Shown: positions 8,795 through 17,627 of the stretch, one piece after another
Position numbering within the stretch: position 1 is the stretch's first letter
How the letters are laid out: every line of letters starts with the position of its first letter
NCBI GenBank assembly: GCA_902632125.1
Contig: CACPBQ010000001.1
Span: 62,001-126,000 of the forward strand
Reading direction: 5' to 3'
Source of the DNA: Paracoccaceae bacterium
GTDB taxonomy: Bacteria; Pseudomonadota; Alphaproteobacteria; Rhodobacterales; Rhodobacteraceae
Length of the DNA: 64,000 nt
Position numbers and translations under genes: made by a program
Notes under the pieces: generated by a model
What the model was told of the DNA's origin: nothing
Databases searched by the model: none
Seen by the model: the letters and a program-made list of their open reading frames with translations, nothing else

Positions 8795-9279
8795 AGTTTC
8801 AACAAAACAGCTTCTGCGCTCGACCCTGTAACAACACCAGAAGCATCATCCAGATAGGCGTAAACTATTTTCTCGTTATCTACGATAAAAGCACAACGTT
8901 TAGACCGATTATAAAAACCGATTGGGGGAACAGTAAATTCTGTTCCAATTGACTTGGTAAAATCACTGGCAGGATCAGCCAACATTTTTATACCAGCATC
9001 ACTGGCTCCTGTAATCTCGCCCCATTTCGACATAACAAAAGGATCATTTACTGATATGCAGATTATCTCATCAACGCCTTCGTCCTTAATAAGAGAACTT
9101 TTCTCAATAAAACCGGGCAAGTGCTTGCTGCTACAAGTATTTGTGAACGCTCCCGGCAGGGCAAAAATAACCGCTTTTTTTCCCTTTAAAAGTTCGGATA
9201 ACTCAATTTGTGAAACGCCGTCAGATCCAAAGTAAGAAAGAGTAGCATTTGGTAATTTTTGTCCGACTGAGATTTCCAT
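8782..9279 (-). CDS. Peroxiredoxin, Prx5/glutaredoxin-dependent type
   Basis: Thiol peroxidase of 165 residues that reduces hydrogen peroxide and organic hydroperoxides. The peroxidatic cysteine is in PGAFTNTCSSKHLPGF (Cys49 region), the AhpE/Prx5-type signature, and the SVNDPFVMSKWG and RSKRCAFIVDN segments are typical. No glutaredoxin domain is fused. An AAAGGC ribosome binding site precedes the ATG. Single-gene unit convergent with the pterin dehydratase. Confidence 0.93.
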   Translation of the reverse strand: MEISVGQKLPNATLSYFGSDGVSQIELSELLKGKKAVIFALPGAFTNTCSSKHLPGFIEKSSLIKDEGVDEIICISVNDPFVMSKWGEITGASDAGIKMLADPASDFTKSIGTEFTVPPIGFYNRSKRCAFIVDNEKIVYAYLDDASGVVTGSSAEAVLLKLQDS

Positions 9280-9365
9280 TTACGGCCTTTAAGACATTGT
9301 TGTTTTTTTCAAAACTACATATAGAATAAATTGAGATTTTGACTACTTAAAAATGTGAGAGCTAC

Positions 9366-10574
9366 ATGGAAACCACCATTGTTGTAGGTGCCGGTCAAGC
9401 CGGCGCGGAAGTGGTATCGAAATTGAGAGATCTGGGTTATGATGATCGAATTATATTAATTGGCCAAGAAAATTATCTACCCTATCAAAGACCCCCTCTT
9501 TCAAAAAAATATATGGCGGGAGAAATGGCATTGGAGCGATTATTTCTTCGACCTAAAGAATTCTATAATAATGAAGGTATTGAACTTCACATTGGAAAAT
9601 CAGCTCTCAAAATAAACCCAGACGAACAAAACATAAACTTGTTGGATCGCGTTTTGAAATATGATCACTTAGTACTTACCACTGGTTCTGAACCTCGTGA
9701 ATTGCCGCATTATTCTACGAGCAACATAAAAAACCTGTTTACTATGCGAGATTTGACAGATGCAAACTCAATAGAACCTTTTATGAAGATAGGAATGCGC
9801 TTATTAATCGTAGGCGGAGGTTATATTGGATTGGAAGCAGCAGCAACTGCACAAAAATTTGGGGTAGACGTTACGCTAGTTGAACTTCAAGACCGTATTT
9901 TGAAGCGCGTCGCTGCAAAAGAAACTTCGGATTATATTCGCTCTCTACATATTTCAAAAGGGGTGAAAATAAAAGAAGCTACCGGTTTAGAAAAACTCAC
10001 GATAAAAAGAGATAAAGTCGTAAGCGCATCTTTTACAGACAATTCAAACATAAATGTTGATTTTGTAATTGTTGGAATAGGTATAACCCCAAATACAAAA
10101 TTGGCAGAAGATACTGATATAACAGTCAATAATGGAATATTCGTAAATGAAAGATGTCAGACCTCTATTTCAAATATATACGCTGCTGGCGACTGTGCTT
10201 CTTTTAATTATAAAAATACTTTAGTCAGACTGGAAAGTGTTGGAAACGCTATCGATCAGGCCACTATTGTTGCGCAAAACATTTTGAGAAAAAATGCAAC
10301 TTACCTTCCCAAACCTTGGTTTTGGTCTGATCAATACGATCTAAAGTTACAAATAGCAGGTTTAAATACAGGCTATGACAATGTCGTTGTGAGAGGAGAC
10401 AAAAGTAAACAGTTATCACATTGGTACTTTAAGGGATCTGAACTGCTTGCAATCGATGCTTTAAATGACCCACGGGCCTATATGATTGGTAAAAAGCTAA
10501 TCGAAGCAAACAAATCACCCTCAAAAGAACAAATAAAAGATCAAGATTTTAATTTAAAAGCTCTTTTAAAATAG
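9366..10574 (+). CDS. FAD-dependent NAD(P)H:ferredoxin reductase-like oxidoreductase
   Basis: A 402-residue flavoprotein of the putidaredoxin/rhodocoxin reductase type. The N-terminal FAD dinucleotide fold is VVGAGQAGAEVVSKL, followed by PYQRPPLSK; the NAD-binding fold is VGGGYIGLEAAATA; the second FAD motif is NIYAAGDCASF. The usual C-terminal reductase domain is present. Relatives pass electrons from NADH to [2Fe-2S] ferredoxins for P450s or dioxygenases, but neither partner is in view. Stop overlaps the GTG start of rsmD by one base, suggesting co-transcription. Confidence 0.9.
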   Translation: METTIVVGAGQAGAEVVSKLRDLGYDDRIILIGQENYLPYQRPPLSKKYMAGEMALERLFLRPKEFYNNEGIELHIGKSALKINPDEQNINLLDRVLKYDHLVLTTGSEPRELPHYSTSNIKNLFTMRDLTDANSIEPFMKIGMRLLIVGGGYIGLEAAATAQKFGVDVTLVELQDRILKRVAAKETSDYIRSLHISKGVKIKEATGLEKLTIKRDKVVSASFTDNSNINVDFVIVGIGITPNTKLAEDTDITVNNGIFVNERCQTSISNIYAAGDCASFNYKNTLVRLESVGNAIDQATIVAQNILRKNATYLPKPWFWSDQYDLKLQIAGLNTGYDNVVVRGDKSKQLSHWYFKGSELLAIDALNDPRAYMIGKKLIEANKSPSKEQIKDQDFNLKALLK

Positions 10575-11155
10575 TGCGTATTATAAGTGGTATCAATAAA
10601 GGAAGAAATTTAATAGACCTTGGTAAAGGTGACCCGTCGGCAAGTTTGAGACCAACAAGTGACCGCGTTAGAGAGTCGATTTTTAACGTTATAAATAGTG
10701 GAAAATTTGGCAGTAAAATTGAAAATTGCTATATTTTAGATCTTTTTGCTGGGACTGGAGCTTTGGGTCTAGAAGCTCTATCCCGTGGAGCAAAGTCAGT
10801 TGTGTTTATCGACAACGGAGCGCAAGCGATACAATTTCTAAAACAAAATATTTCTATTTGCGGTGTTCAAAACAAGGCTAAAATCATCAAAACAGACGCC
10901 ACAAAAAAATTGCCGAAACTTTCAAATCGAAGTTTTGATACAATTTTTGTTGATCCGCCCTATGGAAAGGGATTTGGAGAACAATCTTTAAAAATTCTTG
11001 AAGAATGCAGACTAGTAAATGAAGAAACGCTAATTGTTCTGGAAGAAGGCCACCAGATAAATGCAATCGAAAACTTTAATATTAGCGATTGTCGTAGATA
11101 TGGCAGTAGTTATGCTCACTTTTTGACCATTAATAAGTATCAGTCAGGTAATTAG
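10574..11155 (+). CDS. rsmD: 16S rRNA (guanine(966)-N2)-methyltransferase
   Basis: Methylates G966 of 16S rRNA in the assembled small subunit using SAM. The 193-residue protein shows MRIISGINKGRNL at the N terminus, SLRPTSDRVRESIFN, the SAM-binding motif ILDLFAGTGALGLEALSRGA and the catalytic motif FVDPPYGKG. The start is a GTG that shares one base with the preceding stop. The stop codon overlaps that of convergent map by four bases. Confidence 0.95.
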   Translation: MRIISGINKGRNLIDLGKGDPSASLRPTSDRVRESIFNVINSGKFGSKIENCYILDLFAGTGALGLEALSRGAKSVVFIDNGAQAIQFLKQNISICGVQNKAKIIKTDATKKLPKLSNRSFDTIFVDPPYGKGFGEQSLKILEECRLVNEETLIVLEEGHQINAIENFNISDCRRYGSSYAHFLTINKYQSGN

Positions 11156-11961
11156 TATGTTGGATGAAACCTATTTCTCGGCGAAAGAGTAAAAATCTCG
11201 CATCCATCATTGGTCACGCCTACTGAATGCTCAAATTGAGCTGACAGTGTTTTATCACGGGTCACTGCTGTCCAGCCATCCGATAAAAGTTTAGTCTCAG
11301 GTCTTCCCAAATTAACCATTGGCTCAATTGTAAAAAACATACCCTCTTCCAACCGAGCACCTATTCCTGGCCGACCATAATGTAAAACATTTGGTGGAGC
11401 ATGGAAAACTCTACCCAGGCCATGTCCACAAAAATCTCTCACCACAGACATACGATTTTTTTCTACAAACTCTTGAATTGCGTGGCCAATATCACCAAAA
11501 GTAATACCTGGCCTAACAACGTCTATTCCCTTAAATAAAGCATCGTGAGTAACTTGTATTAGACGTTCAGCTTTTCGGGCCAAATTACCAGCTACAAACA
11601 TTCTAGAAGTATCCCCATACCAACCTTTGTAGATAAGAGTAACGTCTATATTGAGTATATCGCCATCTTTCAGTTTTTTCTCAGAAGGGATCCCATGGCA
11701 AACGACGTGATTAATACTAATACAACTTGCATGCCGGTAGCCCTTATATCCAATAGTTGCAGATTTAGCGCCTATTTTAGAAACTTTATTTTCAATTATT
11801 CTATCAATTTCAGCAGTGGACTGGCCGGGATAAACAAATTCGCCAATCTCGTCTAATATTTGTGCTGCTAATTTTCCGGCTTTTTGCATTCCCAAAAAAT
11901 CATCTTTTGAGTACAGGTCAATCCCATCCTTTGTAAGACCAATACCGTTAATTTTTTTCAC
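11152..11961 (-). CDS. map: Methionine aminopeptidase, type I
   Basis: Removes the N-terminal Met from nascent proteins after deformylation; cytoplasmic dinuclear metalloenzyme of 269 residues. Metal ligands and pocket residues are in place: HASCISINHVVCHGIPS, INIDVTLIYKGWYGDTSR-type Asp pair, GHGLGRVFHAPPNVLHYG and FFTIEPMVNLG with the final Glu in AQFEHSVGV. It works on the products of the deformylase encoded near 36 kb. sfsA lies directly upstream on the same strand. Confidence 0.97.
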   Translation of the reverse strand: MKKINGIGLTKDGIDLYSKDDFLGMQKAGKLAAQILDEIGEFVYPGQSTAEIDRIIENKVSKIGAKSATIGYKGYRHASCISINHVVCHGIPSEKKLKDGDILNIDVTLIYKGWYGDTSRMFVAGNLARKAERLIQVTHDALFKGIDVVRPGITFGDIGHAIQEFVEKNRMSVVRDFCGHGLGRVFHAPPNVLHYGRPGIGARLEEGMFFTIEPMVNLGRPETKLLSDGWTAVTRDKTLSAQFEHSVGVTNDGCEIFTLSPRNRFHPTY

Positions 11962-12002
11962 TTTAATTTTCCTCTAAACCATATTTACGAAATTGATCAA
12001 AA

Positions 12003-12698
12003 TCAAATATCCACCACAATAGGTTTTCCTAATTTTACTCCAAATTTTGTTACCTGAGTGTCGTAGCAAATCAGTTGAATACCAGATTTTAACGCCGCTT
12101 TTATGTTAGCATCATATATACTATCTATATCAGCGGCAATACGTACTCGAGCAACATCGCCTCGCATACATAAAAAAAACAAAACTGAGACATGCCCAGA
12201 TGTAACCATTTTTGAAAGATCCTTTAGATGTTTACTCCCTCTTTTTGTTATTGAGTCTGGAAATTCCGCTACGCCTTTATCCCGCATCAAAGTCACACTT
12301 TTTATTTCCAAAAAAGTTTGTTGTTTTGCTGACGTCAATAGAAAGTCAATTCTGCTGTTGTCACTATATTTTACTTCCTGTTTAAATTGTTGATAATCTA
12401 ATTCAGATATTTCTTTGTTTTCCAATGCTTCTTTGACAACAGTGTTTGCAATATTCGTATCGATACAAACCATTCGATCTTCAAATTCAGCCAAACGCCA
12501 ACCGTATTTCAATTTCTTTTTGGGGTCATCATTTGGCTCCAACCACACTGTAGTGCCCGGTGTTGCTAAACCCAGCATAGAACCAGGGTTAGGGCAGTGA
12601 GCAATTACTTTCCTTCCATCCTCTAAAATAACATCAGCCAAAAATCGTTTATAGCGTTTGATTAATTTACCTTTGATAAGATTAGCTTTAAATTGCAT
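12003..12698 (-). CDS. sfsA: DNA/RNA nuclease SfsA (sugar fermentation stimulation family)
   Basis: SfsA family protein; Escherichia coli SfsA was named for stimulating maltose metabolism and the fold is nuclease-like, but the cellular role is unsettled. Family motifs include KRYKRFLADVILEDGR, AHCPNPGSMLGL, RIDFLL, FLEIKSVTL, FPDSITKRGSKHLKDL and the DTNIAN segment. I start at the ATG giving MQFKANLIKG, which matches the usual family start; an upstream in-frame ATG at 12752 would add 18 residues and overlap the divergent CinA-like gene. Length 231 residues, typical. Confidence 0.93.
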   Translation of the reverse strand: MQFKANLIKGKLIKRYKRFLADVILEDGRKVIAHCPNPGSMLGLATPGTTVWLEPNDDPKKKLKYGWRLAEFEDRMVCIDTNIANTVVKEALENKEISELDYQQFKQEVKYSDNSRIDFLLTSAKQQTFLEIKSVTLMRDKGVAEFPDSITKRGSKHLKDLSKMVTSGHVSVLFFLCMRGDVARVRIAADIDSIYDANIKAALKSGIQLICYDTQVTKFGVKLGKPIVVDI

Positions 12699-12743
12699 AT
12701 TTGAAAGTATATGCCCCCTCAGATGGAATGTTAAGGACAAACC

Positions 12744-13460
12744 ATGGAACAACCAAACGCCTCTATGCTTGTAATCGGCGATGAGCTTCTTTCAGGAAGA
12801 ACTCAAGATGCCAATCTGCATCATCTAGCAAAAGAACTGACCAGAATAGGCGTAAATTTATCAGAGGCACGTTTTATAAGAGATGATTCCAAGGTCATCG
12901 TGTCCAATATCATCGAATTGAGCAAAAAATTTGATTATTTATTCACATCTGGAGGAATAGGACCCACCCACGACGACATCACGACAGATTGTGTTGCAAG
13001 AGCTTTTGACAAGAAAGTTTCTGTTCGACCTGACGCATTCGAAATTTTGAAAAAATATTATGATAGAAAAGGTATAGAATTGAATGAGGCAAGACTTCGA
13101 ATGGCTAGAATTCCCGAAACAGCAGATTTAATTGAAAACCCAATTTCTGCAGCTCCTGGATATATAATTGAAAATGTTTACGTAATGGCAGGTGTTCCAA
13201 AAATATTTCAATCCATGTTAAAAAACATTTTACCAAAACTTAAGAAAGGATCACCTACATTTTCAATTTCAGTCAAACTATTTAAGGGTGAAGGTGATTT
13301 AGCTTTAGAATTGGAGAAAATAGTAAGTGCATTTGAAAATTTAAATTTTGGCTCCTACCCGTTCAGTGAGAAAGGGACCTATGGCACAAATATAGTTATC
13401 AGAGGAAAAGATAAAAATTTGATTACAAAGGCTGAAGAAAAAGTTCGCGCATTGGCATGA
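12744..13460 (+). CDS. CinA/MoaB-type molybdopterin-binding domain protein
   Basis: A 238-residue protein with the MoCF/MogA-like fold seen in the N-terminal half of CinA: MLVIGDELLSGRTQDANLHH, TSGGIGPTHDDITTD and PGYIIENVYVMAGVPKI. The C-terminal NMN-amidohydrolase (PncC) domain of full-length CinA is absent, which is the usual form in this group of bacteria. Relatives are annotated competence/damage-inducible protein A, but binding of a molybdenum cofactor or pyrophosphatase activity is equally possible. Its stop overlaps the next gene by four bases (ATGA). Confidence 0.88.
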   Translation: MEQPNASMLVIGDELLSGRTQDANLHHLAKELTRIGVNLSEARFIRDDSKVIVSNIIELSKKFDYLFTSGGIGPTHDDITTDCVARAFDKKVSVRPDAFEILKKYYDRKGIELNEARLRMARIPETADLIENPISAAPGYIIENVYVMAGVPKIFQSMLKNILPKLKKGSPTFSISVKLFKGEGDLALELEKIVSAFENLNFGSYPFSEKGTYGTNIVIRGKDKNLITKAEEKVRALA

Positions 13461-14185
13461 GTTTTGAAACCAAAAAAAATGAATTTTTAAAACTGCTTGA
13501 GAAAACTTGGCCTCCGCAAAAAGTAATTTACTTCGCCGATTGGACAATACGTATAAGTGATGGAGCCGGAAAGCGTGCATCAGCTATTAGTTTAGAAGGA
13601 AGTTGGGAAGAAGCTTCTTTTAAAAAATTAAAAAATTTTTTAAAAAAACTGGGCAAATCTGAAATTTTTATGATCTATCAACCGGACAGTGTGTTCGAAA
13701 ACGAACTCGATAAACTAAATTATCAAATTGTTGATAAAAGCTGTATTTTTGAAATTGCAGTACCTGAGCTAATTAAAAATAAACCACCACCAATCAGTAT
13801 GTTTTCGATTTGGCCACCACTTAATATTCAAAAAGTGCTTTGGAATTCTAATGGTGTTGGTTGGCAAAGACAGGCTGTAATGTATCGAGCCAAACAACCA
13901 AAAACAACTATATTAGGGCGCTGGAGCGATAATCCCGTAGCCTCAGCTTTTGTGGTGAAAAGTGGGAATGTGGGTTTTTTACATGCACTTGTCGTCGACC
14001 AGAATTTTAGACGCCAAGGCGTGGCTAGAGCTTTGATGCAGCACGCCGGACAATGGGCAAATAAACATAATTGCAAAAGATTAATGGTAGTAACAACTGA
14101 AGCAAATACTGCTGCCACTAGCCTTTATACTTCACTTGAATTCCAACTTGTGAATAAATATCACTATCGCATTCCAAAGGCCTAA
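13457..14185 (+). CDS. GNAT-family N-acetyltransferase
   Basis: A 242-residue protein with a C-terminal GNAT domain (roughly 145-240): LHALVVDQNFRRQGVARALM supplies the acetyl-CoA pyrophosphate loop (RRQGVA), and AATSLYTSLEFQLVNKYHY the terminal strand. The N-terminal 120 residues appear to be a second, degenerate GNAT-like half. The acceptor substrate is unknown. It is the second of four overlapping or closely spaced plus-strand genes (CinA-like, GNAT, AhpD-like, OmpA-like). Confidence 0.85.
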   Translation: MSFETKKNEFLKLLEKTWPPQKVIYFADWTIRISDGAGKRASAISLEGSWEEASFKKLKNFLKKLGKSEIFMIYQPDSVFENELDKLNYQIVDKSCIFEIAVPELIKNKPPPISMFSIWPPLNIQKVLWNSNGVGWQRQAVMYRAKQPKTTILGRWSDNPVASAFVVKSGNVGFLHALVVDQNFRRQGVARALMQHAGQWANKHNCKRLMVVTTEANTAATSLYTSLEFQLVNKYHYRIPKA

Positions 14186-14187
14186 AA

Positions 14188-14760
14188 ATGAAAACAAAAA
14201 ATCTTACAACATCATTGAATTTGCCGCCCGTTGATCCTCTTCCTGAGGGAGTTCAAAAATATTTTAACGCATGCCAAGAAAAACTTGGGCTTATTCCAAA
14301 CGTTTTGAAAGCCCACTCTTTCAACATCGATAAGTTAAATGCCTTCTCTGGTTTGTATAATGAATTGATGCTGGCAGATAGTAATTTATCAAAATTAGAA
14401 AGAGAAATGATAGCCGTCGTTGTTTCTTCAATCAACCGGTGTTTTTATTGCCTAACCGCTCATGGCGCTGCCGTAAGAGAGTTATCTGATGACCCAATAC
14501 TAGGGGAAAAACTTGTAATGAACTTTAGAACTGCTGACTTGGATTCTCGCTGCAAAGTCATGCTTGAGTTTGCCGAAAAAGTAACAATTGAAAGCCATAA
14601 AATTGATGAAATTGACCGTCAAAATTTGCGGGATGTAGGTTTTAATGATGCAGACATTTGGGATATAACCAATATTACAGCTTTTTTTAATATGAGCAAC
14701 CGCGTAGCAAGCGCTTTGAATATGAAACCCAACGATGATTATCACTCAAAAAATCGTTAA
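14188..14760 (+). CDS. AhpD-like/carboxymuconolactone decarboxylase-fold peroxidase-related protein
   Basis: A 190-residue protein of the uncharacterised peroxidase-related subgroup of the AhpD fold. The redox motif is NRCFYCLTAHGAAV, a CxxC followed by the conserved His, and LEREMIAVVVSSIN precedes it. AhpD proteins use such a pair to reduce peroxidatic partners or hydroperoxides; the partner here is unknown. It begins two bases after the GNAT stop. Confidence 0.88.
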   Translation: MKTKNLTTSLNLPPVDPLPEGVQKYFNACQEKLGLIPNVLKAHSFNIDKLNAFSGLYNELMLADSNLSKLEREMIAVVVSSINRCFYCLTAHGAAVRELSDDPILGEKLVMNFRTADLDSRCKVMLEFAEKVTIESHKIDEIDRQNLRDVGFNDADIWDITNITAFFNMSNRVASALNMKPNDDYHSKNR

Positions 14761-15652
14761 CGTATTCGTAAAGATTTTGGTAAGTTCTTTTTTTTCAACA
14801 GGCACTTATCTCTTCGCACTAGAATTACCAACCTCAGCAAAGTTAGTCTTTTCTGACAAAAATGACTTTAAAAATATCTCGGTCGAAATTTCAGTTTGGG
14901 ATAAAAAGAATGGCATTTCTACGCTGGACTTCACAGGCACAACCGAAACAAAAGTTTATCAAATTGATGGTACGTCATTAACGCTTGATCAGATGTTACA
15001 ACCAATGATTTCAAATTTAAGTGCTAAGCAATTCAGTATTGAACTTTATTGTAATACTAAAGTTTGTGGAGGGTTCAATTTTCGTAAAAACCTTACAGTT
15101 TCCAATCCTCCTTTTATGCTTATAAACGTTGCAAACTATTCAGTAATTACAGCTATAAAAAACAATGCAGCTATTTCTATCATTGCAAGCAAACTTGGAA
15201 ACACAATCTACTTACAAATTATTTTGATTGGAACGGCTGAAGATGATCTAGTTTTAAATCAGAAAAAGCCGTCAAAAGATAATTATGGCGCTAAGTTGGT
15301 AGAAAATGGAGCAATTGTCCTTGATGATTTAGTTTACCGAAGTGGATCGTCTGATTTAGGCGAAGGTCCATTTGACAGTTTATTGGCTTTAGCTAAATTT
15401 TTAAATTCACGCCCCGGGTCTTCAATAGTATTAGTGGGGCACAGCGATACTGTTGGAGAATTAAATAAAAATATTCAACTATCAAAAAATCGTGCAGAAG
15501 CTGTAGTAGATAGATTGATCAAACGGTATAATATTGATCCAAATAGAATATCGGCTCAGGGTATTGGATTTCTTTCACCAAGAACTAATAACTCAACGGA
15601 AGACACAAGGAAAAAAAATAGGCGCGTTGAAGCAATTTTAATAATGCCTTAA
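14735..15652 (+). CDS. OmpA-family cell-wall-binding protein with unrecognised N-terminal domain
   Basis: Exported 305-residue protein. Residues 1-30 form a hydrophobic signal sequence. The C-terminal domain (about 200-305) is OmpA-like and should bind peptidoglycan: VLVGHSDTVGELNKNIQLSK, NRAEAVVDRLI and KKNRRVEAIL. The middle region (about 30-190) is not recognised confidently; an SIELYCNTKVCGGFNFR segment with two cysteines could form a disulfide in the periplasm. The start chosen overlaps the AhpD-like gene by 26 bases and has no clear ribosome binding site, so a slightly different start is possible. Confidence 0.87.
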   Translation: MIITQKIVNVFVKILVSSFFSTGTYLFALELPTSAKLVFSDKNDFKNISVEISVWDKKNGISTLDFTGTTETKVYQIDGTSLTLDQMLQPMISNLSAKQFSIELYCNTKVCGGFNFRKNLTVSNPPFMLINVANYSVITAIKNNAAISIIASKLGNTIYLQIILIGTAEDDLVLNQKKPSKDNYGAKLVENGAIVLDDLVYRSGSSDLGEGPFDSLLALAKFLNSRPGSSIVLVGHSDTVGELNKNIQLSKNRAEAVVDRLIKRYNIDPNRISAQGIGFLSPRTNNSTEDTRKKNRRVEAILIMP

Positions 15653-15783
15653 GCAAAGCATCATTTTTTCGAAATTTTTATAGTGAAAAATATCAGACAT
15701 ACTTTCATTTACTGCGCACGAAGCAAATAGTTTATACACACTGCTAATGCATCTCAAATTGGGACTTATTTAAATCTAACTGT

Positions 15784-15833
15784 TGCCTACTTCAGCCCTC
15801 AAAAAAATTTTAATAGAAAGGGTTTGTTAGGCA
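15784..15833. terminator. Possible shared terminator structure between convergent genes
   Basis: TGCCTA at 15784-15789 pairs with TAGGCA at 15828-15833, with an inner CCCT/AGGG pairing and an A/T-rich loop. It lies in the 191-base gap between the OmpA-like gene and the convergent lipoprotein gene, so it may end one or both transcripts. No strong T-run follows in either direction. Confidence 0.3.
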
Positions 15834-15843
15834 CCAAAAAATA

Positions 15844-16509
15844 TTAAAACTTCGAAGGTCGTTTTTTTGGTCGCGGAATGGAGTTAATGTTATCGTGTAA
15901 ATTCACTTTTTCCAAGGATGAGTTTGTAAAATCTTTTAAAGTAGGCCGTTTTCTTGGTCGTGGAATTGGATTAACGCTCTTATCAAATTTTACCTTCTCC
16001 GAAGATATTTTTTTAGGAACTCTAACAGATAGTAAAATTGAGTTTAAGTAAGCTTTTGCTCGGAATGTAGGTAAATTTTTCCCCTTTGGAACATAATAGT
16101 TCGCCATAAAAACATAGTTGTCCTTTATTCGCAAAATACGCTGAGACTTTTCATCGATCATAGCGTTCAAATCCTTATCTTTTTGAAAACTAATGTATGA
16201 TTTATTAAAATCGTCTTCGACAATCAATCCTGCGTTCTGAGGTTGGCCTAAATTTAGATAACTCAAAGTCACAAATGATTTATTGTTGGTGTGGGGATTG
16301 CAATTCGAAAAGAATACAACACCATAATTCTCTACTTCCGATTTTAGTTGTTTTATTTCGCATAGACCTGGTGGGATATTCCCAGATACTCCAGATTTAA
16401 ACTTAAACTCTGAAATCGAAATAACGTTCTTATTTTGACCTTGAAAGCCAAAATCACTAGCACAGCCCGATATAAAGCTTAAAATTATAACTGTCAGAAA
16501 ACGGTTCAT
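15844..16509 (-). CDS. Hypothetical lipoprotein with basic C-terminal tandem repeat
   Basis: A 221-residue protein of no recognised family. Its N terminus is a lipoprotein signal with lipobox FISGC, lipidated Cys16. Residues 30-170 look like a globular beta-rich domain, with cysteines in PPGLCEIK and FFSNCNP. The tail holds two diverged copies of a 29-residue unit starting at residues 171 and 200, each ending in the motif IPRPxKRP (182-189 and 211-218). The same repeat is visible in the DNA. The gene stands alone between convergent OmpA-like and upstream CPBP protease genes. Confidence 0.78.
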   Translation of the reverse strand: MNRFLTVIILSFISGCASDFGFQGQNKNVISISEFKFKSGVSGNIPPGLCEIKQLKSEVENYGVVFFSNCNPHTNNKSFVTLSYLNLGQPQNAGLIVEDDFNKSYISFQKDKDLNAMIDEKSQRILRIKDNYVFMANYYVPKGKNLPTFRAKAYLNSILLSVRVPKKISSEKVKFDKSVNPIPRPRKRPTLKDFTNSSLEKVNLHDNINSIPRPKKRPSKF

Positions 16510-16539
16510 TTAAATCAATTTATAACCTTATTGAATTCA

Positions 16540-17436
16540 TTACTTTGGTTCTTTAAACTCAAACGCTGGTAAAAGACTACCAAAATAAAACCTTGCCCAC
16601 AGAGTGTAAATTAAAATTATGAAAGCCGTAGAAACAAATAAAGCTACGCCCATAGTTGCAGATTTTGGATCTAGATAAGTTAACCAAAATGCCATGCCAT
16701 CCAGGTTTCCATGAATACCAAAAAAAACTAGAGAAACTGTATTCCCACCCCAGTGGAGGCCAAATGCTAAAGCTATATTGCCTGTGTGAAGTGTCACAAA
16801 ACAGAGCAAGCATCCCACAACAAAAGTATTTAAACAATAATACCATGCGTTGACACCGTATGATTGAGCGTCGAAATGCAATAAACCAAATAAAAGAGAG
16901 GGAAGAATAACAGCATATAAATAGCTAGCGCTTCTCGACCAAATTATTTGTAGCAAATAACCGCGAAAAACTAACTCTTCAGCAGCTGCTTGAACAAAAA
17001 TTAATAGCACAATCGGAAGAAGCCATTTAATCCAATCAGATAAAAGCAAAACTGTATTTTGTTCATAATAAATATAATTTCTTACTAACGGTACATATTG
17101 TAATACAGTCTCAACACCTATACCCAAAAACAGCATTGCAAAAAAGCCTTTGAGTAAAAGTTGTAAATTTAATTTACTAGAAGAGCCGAAAAGTTTAACC
17201 ATTGGGATACGGTGAATGAACCGCATAGCTATCCAAACACCAATCCAAATCGGTACAAAAGTTAAGAGCACAAAAAGAAGATTTAAAGGTGAACGTCCTA
17301 AACCATCAGAAAAGGAGCAGATAGTTGTTATTGAACAAATCATACCGATTACAAACGATCCAAGAATATAAAATACAGAAATTATGAAAAAGCCTAGTGC
17401 AATTTTTCTTTTTTGAATTTCTCGACTAGCTTGCAA
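16540..17436 (-). CDS. CPBP-family intramembrane glutamic endopeptidase
   Basis: Multi-span membrane protein of 298 residues with the CPBP (Rce1/CAAX protease-like) signature. The catalytic EExxxR motif is AAEELVFRGYLLQ, followed by FGLLHFD (first His) and ALAFGLHWGGN (second His block). Seven or eight hydrophobic segments are seen. Bacterial members cleave peptides in the membrane or support bacteriocin immunity and protein maturation; no substrate gene is evident nearby. Divergent from accD. Confidence 0.88.
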   Translation of the reverse strand: MQASREIQKRKIALGFFIISVFYILGSFVIGMICSITTICSFSDGLGRSPLNLLFVLLTFVPIWIGVWIAMRFIHRIPMVKLFGSSSKLNLQLLLKGFFAMLFLGIGVETVLQYVPLVRNYIYYEQNTVLLLSDWIKWLLPIVLLIFVQAAAEELVFRGYLLQIIWSRSASYLYAVILPSLLFGLLHFDAQSYGVNAWYYCLNTFVVGCLLCFVTLHTGNIALAFGLHWGGNTVSLVFFGIHGNLDGMAFWLTYLDPKSATMGVALFVSTAFIILIYTLWARFYFGSLLPAFEFKEPK

Positions 17437-17461
17437 AATGAGCCCCTTATTTAAATTCTTT

Positions 17462-17482
17462 CGCCTCGGGTAAGGCGTTTTT
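17462..17482 (+). terminator. Hairpin followed by T5, terminator-like, upstream of accD
   Basis: CGCCT (17462-17466), six-base loop, AGGCG (17473-17477), then TTTTT. It has terminator form on the plus strand, yet no plus-strand gene ends just before it: the gene to the left is on the minus strand. It sits 145 bases before the accD start and could be a leader attenuator, a guard against read-through, or a relic of a lost upstream gene. Confidence 0.4.
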
Positions 17483-17627
17483 GAACTTAAATACCTTGTT
17501 TCGACTAAGTCTATATAAATTTAAATAGTTTTAAAAATTTGTTATTGTTAGCAGTAGGACGTAATTGCATTTTTGACGCAATCCGCTTAAGACTATTGCG
17601 TGTAAAGTTCGATTGTGTGGAAAAATA

